The notes beneath the pieces were generated by a model that saw only the letters and a program-made list of their open reading frames with translations, made no database searches and was not told the DNA's origin. DNA of 64,000 bases. It comes from Paenibacillus whitsoniae (GTDB lineage: Bacteria; Bacillota; Bacilli; Paenibacillales; NBRC-103111). The DNA lies in assembly GCF_003955665.1 (NCBI RefSeq), contig NZ_RXHU01000022.1, forward strand, positions 62,001 through 126,000, written 5' to 3'. Below, in pieces: positions 61,434 to 64,000 of this stretch. The position numbers were made by a program, and so were the translations under genes. The number at the start of each line of letters is the position of its first letter. Within the stretch, counting starts at the first letter, position 1.

Positions 61434-62939
61434 TCAAGCTTTACTTAATTCTCTGTACGCAGCGGGCTTATCCGATACGCGTTTCTCAAACTCTTTGAGA
61501 AAATGGTGATAATGCACATATCCGACCTGCTCTGCAATCAAACGAATCGTCTCATCTGACTCGCATAGCCTGCGCTTCGCCTCATCAATGCGCAGGTCAT
61601 GGATATGCTCAATGATGCCTACGCCATTCCTCTTCATGAACGCTTGGCCTAAGTAAACCGGGTTCAAGAAGAAGCGTTCTCCGATATCTTTAATCGTTAG
61701 CGGTTCTCGATAATGCTCCTGAATGTAACGTTCAATAACCCGTAGCGGATGACCGGAGAACTTCTCCTTATGCAGCTTCAACTGGCTCATATACTGCTTC
61801 ACATACGTCTGTAGGGAAGTCTCCACTTCCTTTAAAGATCGGTGCTCTTTTCTCAAAAAATCCCGAACGCGAGGCATCGCTTCTGAGTCAATGCCCATCT
61901 CCCGGATGACGGAGGCACTTTTCAAAACAATGCGAATGACAAGCAGATGAACAACTTCCCGAGCTGTTTTGTTGTCGGTAAACATCTCGAACATGATCTT
62001 AACCAGCTCTTGGGCCCGCTTCTCCTGAAGCGCCTCGATCGCATGTTGAATGTCATCAACGATAGCATAAGCATCGAGATCATAGCTGATTTGCTTTTGG
62101 TTGATCTTGTGATAATCAAGTGGGCCTCCGGATACGTGAAAGAAATGATGCACGGAAGTCTCTAACGCCCCCGCATACGAGTCCGCTATTTGACGAAGGG
62201 AGGCTACTCGCGGCCCCATCGAAAAGCAGCATTCGATCCCTTGCCTGTACAGGTCTTCGTATACGTGTTGAGCCCACGCCTCCAACTCGGGGAAAGATTC
62301 CATGACAAGACCGTCCTGACTCCTGAACAAGTCGATTGCATAAGCTTTTCGAGTCTGGAAGTAATGTGCATCCAGCTCCTGTTTGGAACCGCTAAGCCAT
62401 TCGAGATGAATATACCTCCAACCTGGATTGCCACATGCCAAGGAATCCAGGATCTCCCCGACATTTCCATCTGCTGCCGATATTTCCCCCCGAAGCATCT
62501 GGGCAAGCAGTGTCGGCACGAAATAATCCGAGACGAGATCTTGACGTACCCGTTGTTGTTCTCGGTGCTGCAGCTCTCCGATAACGGACTGCATGACATT
62601 CTCCCACTCCTTATCCAAAGCAGGTTTAAGCAAATAATGCTTAACCCCGTACCTGATGGCGGAGCGAGCATATTCGAAATCATTGTAACCACTTACGATA
62701 ATAAATACCGGATCGCAGCCCGCCTTCTGGACCCGATCAATTAACTCTAATCCGTCTATCACAGGCATTCGAATATCCGTCACGACGAGCTCAGGCTGAC
62801 ACGCTTCAATGACGGCAAATGCTTCCTCCCCGTTCTCACACATTCCTGCGATTTCGAAGCCGAGCTCTTCCCATTCCACTGTGAGCTTTAAGCCTTCCAA
62901 GGCAAAAGGTTCGTCATCCACCAGGATCACCTTATACAT
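61434..62939 (-). CDS. Response regulator, YesN type (second pair)
   Basis: A 501-residue regulator with a receiver domain (VDDEPFALEGLKLTVEWEEL; phospho-acceptor Asp55 in VVTDIRMPVIDG) and an AraC output at about 400-501 (YREPLTIKDIGERFFLNPVY; RLIAEQVGYVHYHHFLKEFE). Its ATG follows the kinase stop at one base (TGA-C-ATG), so the pair is coupled; AGGAGG lies 13 bases away. It is probably the activator of the GH10-esterase genes directly downstream. It is a distant paralogue of the regulator at 51200. Confidence 0.92.
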   Translation of the reverse strand: MYKVILVDDEPFALEGLKLTVEWEELGFEIAGMCENGEEAFAVIEACQPELVVTDIRMPVIDGLELIDRVQKAGCDPVFIIVSGYNDFEYARSAIRYGVKHYLLKPALDKEWENVMQSVIGELQHREQQRVRQDLVSDYFVPTLLAQMLRGEISAADGNVGEILDSLACGNPGWRYIHLEWLSGSKQELDAHYFQTRKAYAIDLFRSQDGLVMESFPELEAWAQHVYEDLYRQGIECCFSMGPRVASLRQIADSYAGALETSVHHFFHVSGGPLDYHKINQKQISYDLDAYAIVDDIQHAIEALQEKRAQELVKIMFEMFTDNKTAREVVHLLVIRIVLKSASVIREMGIDSEAMPRVRDFLRKEHRSLKEVETSLQTYVKQYMSQLKLHKEKFSGHPLRVIERYIQEHYREPLTIKDIGERFFLNPVYLGQAFMKRNGVGIIEHIHDLRIDEAKRRLCESDETIRLIAEQVGYVHYHHFLKEFEKRVSDKPAAYRELSKA

Positions 62940-62940
62940 G

Positions 62941-64000
62941 TCAACTCGTTTCCTCCTGCTTCCTGATTAGATTCAAGGGAATTTGTATGGTAACGCTAGT
63001 TTTTTCAAAGGGGATACTTTCAATATGGAACAAAGAGCGCTCTGCATAAAACAGATTCAAACGGCGATATACATTTCGAAGTCCAATATTTTTGCCATTA
63101 TCTTCTCCCGTGTACAGGCTCTTGACAATTGCATTCAATTTCACGCTGTCCATACCGATTCCGTTGTCTTCTACCCGAATGAGCATGTTCCCGCCTGTTC
63201 GCTCGACAGATATTCGGATTTTGCGATTTCCTTTCACCGATTGAAGCCCATGTTTACAAGAATTCTCCACGAGCGATTGAATGCTCATCTTCGGAATCCG
63301 ATAGGGTAGAAGGGATGGGTCAATCGACAATTCATAATGAAACCTATCCTGAAATCGAAACTTCTCGATCTGGAGATACATCTCCGTGAAACTTGCTTCT
63401 TCTTCTACCGAAACTAAATCCTCTTTCCAGCTTAAAAGTCTTCTCAAAATCTGGGATAAATTCTGAATAATTTCAGTTACATGCTCATAACGGTATTTCT
63501 TGCATACCACAAAAATCGCATTTAACGTATTAAACAGGAAGTGAGGATCTACTTGACTTTGTAAGTAATTCAGCTCCGCTTGCACGCGTTCCAACTCCAA
63601 ATCCTTCTTCTGCAATTCGAGCTTGTAGACGTCGTTAATTAAGTTGCGAATTTTCTCTGTCATCAAGTTAAAGCTGCGAAGCAGATGACCGATCTCATCT
63701 TTGCCTTCATACATTGTAATGGGTTCGAACCTCTCGTTCTTCACCAACTGCATATGTTTAGAGAGCTTTCTGACTCGGAAATTGAAAGAATGCATTATAA
63801 TGTAAATCAACATCGTCGGAATGATCGTGCTAATCAGTGTCAGCCAGGTAAAAAAACGGATAATCCCTTTCCTCTCCTCCGCAATTCTGCTTCCCTCCGG
63901 AATCCCTACGAGCCGCCAGTTACGAACATAACTAGCGTTGCTGAGTGGACTGACAAAACTCTTTGCAGGTAGGCTCATTAGCTGAGAATCCTTAGAAACA
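62941..64000 (-). CDS. Sensor histidine kinase, YesM type (second pair), N-terminus beyond the right edge
   Basis: The reading frame stays open to the last base, so the start lies outside. Visible are the end of an extracellular sensor domain, a membrane helix (FTWLTLISTIIPTMLIYIIM), a HAMP-like stretch, the kinase motif QSQVDPHFLFNTLNAIFVV and the ATPase domain (SLVENSCKHGLQSVKGN; VEDNGIGM). The ATG at 63978 is only an internal Met; the residues upstream (VSKDSQL) continue the same frame. It is a paralogue of the kinase at 52810. Probably senses an oligosaccharide for the xylan genes downstream. Confidence 0.9.
   Translation of the reverse strand, partial: VSKDSQLMSLPAKSFVSPLSNASYVRNWRLVGIPEGSRIAEERKGIIRFFTWLTLISTIIPTMLIYIIMHSFNFRVRKLSKHMQLVKNERFEPITMYEGKDEIGHLLRSFNLMTEKIRNLINDVYKLELQKKDLELERVQAELNYLQSQVDPHFLFNTLNAIFVVCKKYRYEHVTEIIQNLSQILRRLLSWKEDLVSVEEEASFTEMYLQIEKFRFQDRFHYELSIDPSLLPYRIPKMSIQSLVENSCKHGLQSVKGNRKIRISVERTGGNMLIRVEDNGIGMDSVKLNAIVKSLYTGEDNGKNIGLRNVYRRLNLFYAERSLFHIESIPFEKTSVTIQIPLNLIRKQEETS

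Overview
The window looks like chromosomal DNA of a spore-forming Bacillota, most likely Paenibacillus or a close relative. The grounds are strong GGAGG-type ribosome binding sites, GTG and TTG starts, spore-coat (CotB-like) and collagen-like proteins, xpaC/yaaN-type genes, YesN/YesM-type two-component systems and many sugar ABC importers. No rRNA, tRNA, CRISPR array, phage or intact mobile element was seen. Both edges cut a gene. Most genes lie on the minus strand, so operons read right to left.

Layout. (1) 1-4131: a spore-surface group with a His-rich fragment, a triple-module coat-like protein, an ArsB-type anion permease coupled to a 39-residue membrane peptide, a CotB-like protein and a collagen-like protein. 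(2) 4406-8300: a small membrane protein, then an xpaC / solute-binding-vWA / telA (yaaN) operon. (3) 8376-28289: a large organosulfur or thioether region made of two LysR-controlled operons. One reads amino-acid ABC importer, MsnO8-type monooxygenase, M20 deacylase, DinB protein, GNAT acetyltransferase and NtaA-type monooxygenase. The other reads NtaA-type monooxygenase, a peptide/glutathione-type ABC importer with a fused double ATPase, and the pseudokinase SelO. The two operons have paralogous monooxygenases, paralogous LysR proteins and the same operator motif. (4) 28630-34776: an IS3 remnant and a LacI-controlled alpha-glucoside operon (binding protein, two permeases, oligo-1,6-glucosidase).

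(5) 34882-37342: a small zinc-ribbon-like protein and a BlaI/BlaR-type pair. (6) 37483-43371: an L-fucose-like oxidative sugar acid cluster (aldo/keto reductase, an internally duplicated 900-residue UxaA-family dehydratase, AraC regulator, lactonase). A 21-bp direct repeat sits at the same distance from two predicted promoters, and an AraC gene remnant lies beside it. (7) 43441-47715: a heavy-metal operon (CmtR-like ArsR, CadA ATPase, CobW GTPase, small protein ending in CC). (8) 47778-64000: plant-polysaccharide genes comprising a sugar ABC importer, two YesN/YesM systems, a secreted beta-helix enzyme with a ricin-type lectin tail, a membrane DJ-1 protein, a CE1-type esterase and a cytoplasmic GH10 xylanase.

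How it fits together. Regions 4, 6 and 8 fit a soil or rhizosphere saprophyte living on plant glycans. Region 3 probably scavenges sulfur: import, N-acetylation, flavin-dependent C-S cleavage and deacetylation, as in the B. subtilis ytm and yxe clusters. All functions are inferred from motifs and family knowledge; no database search was run.
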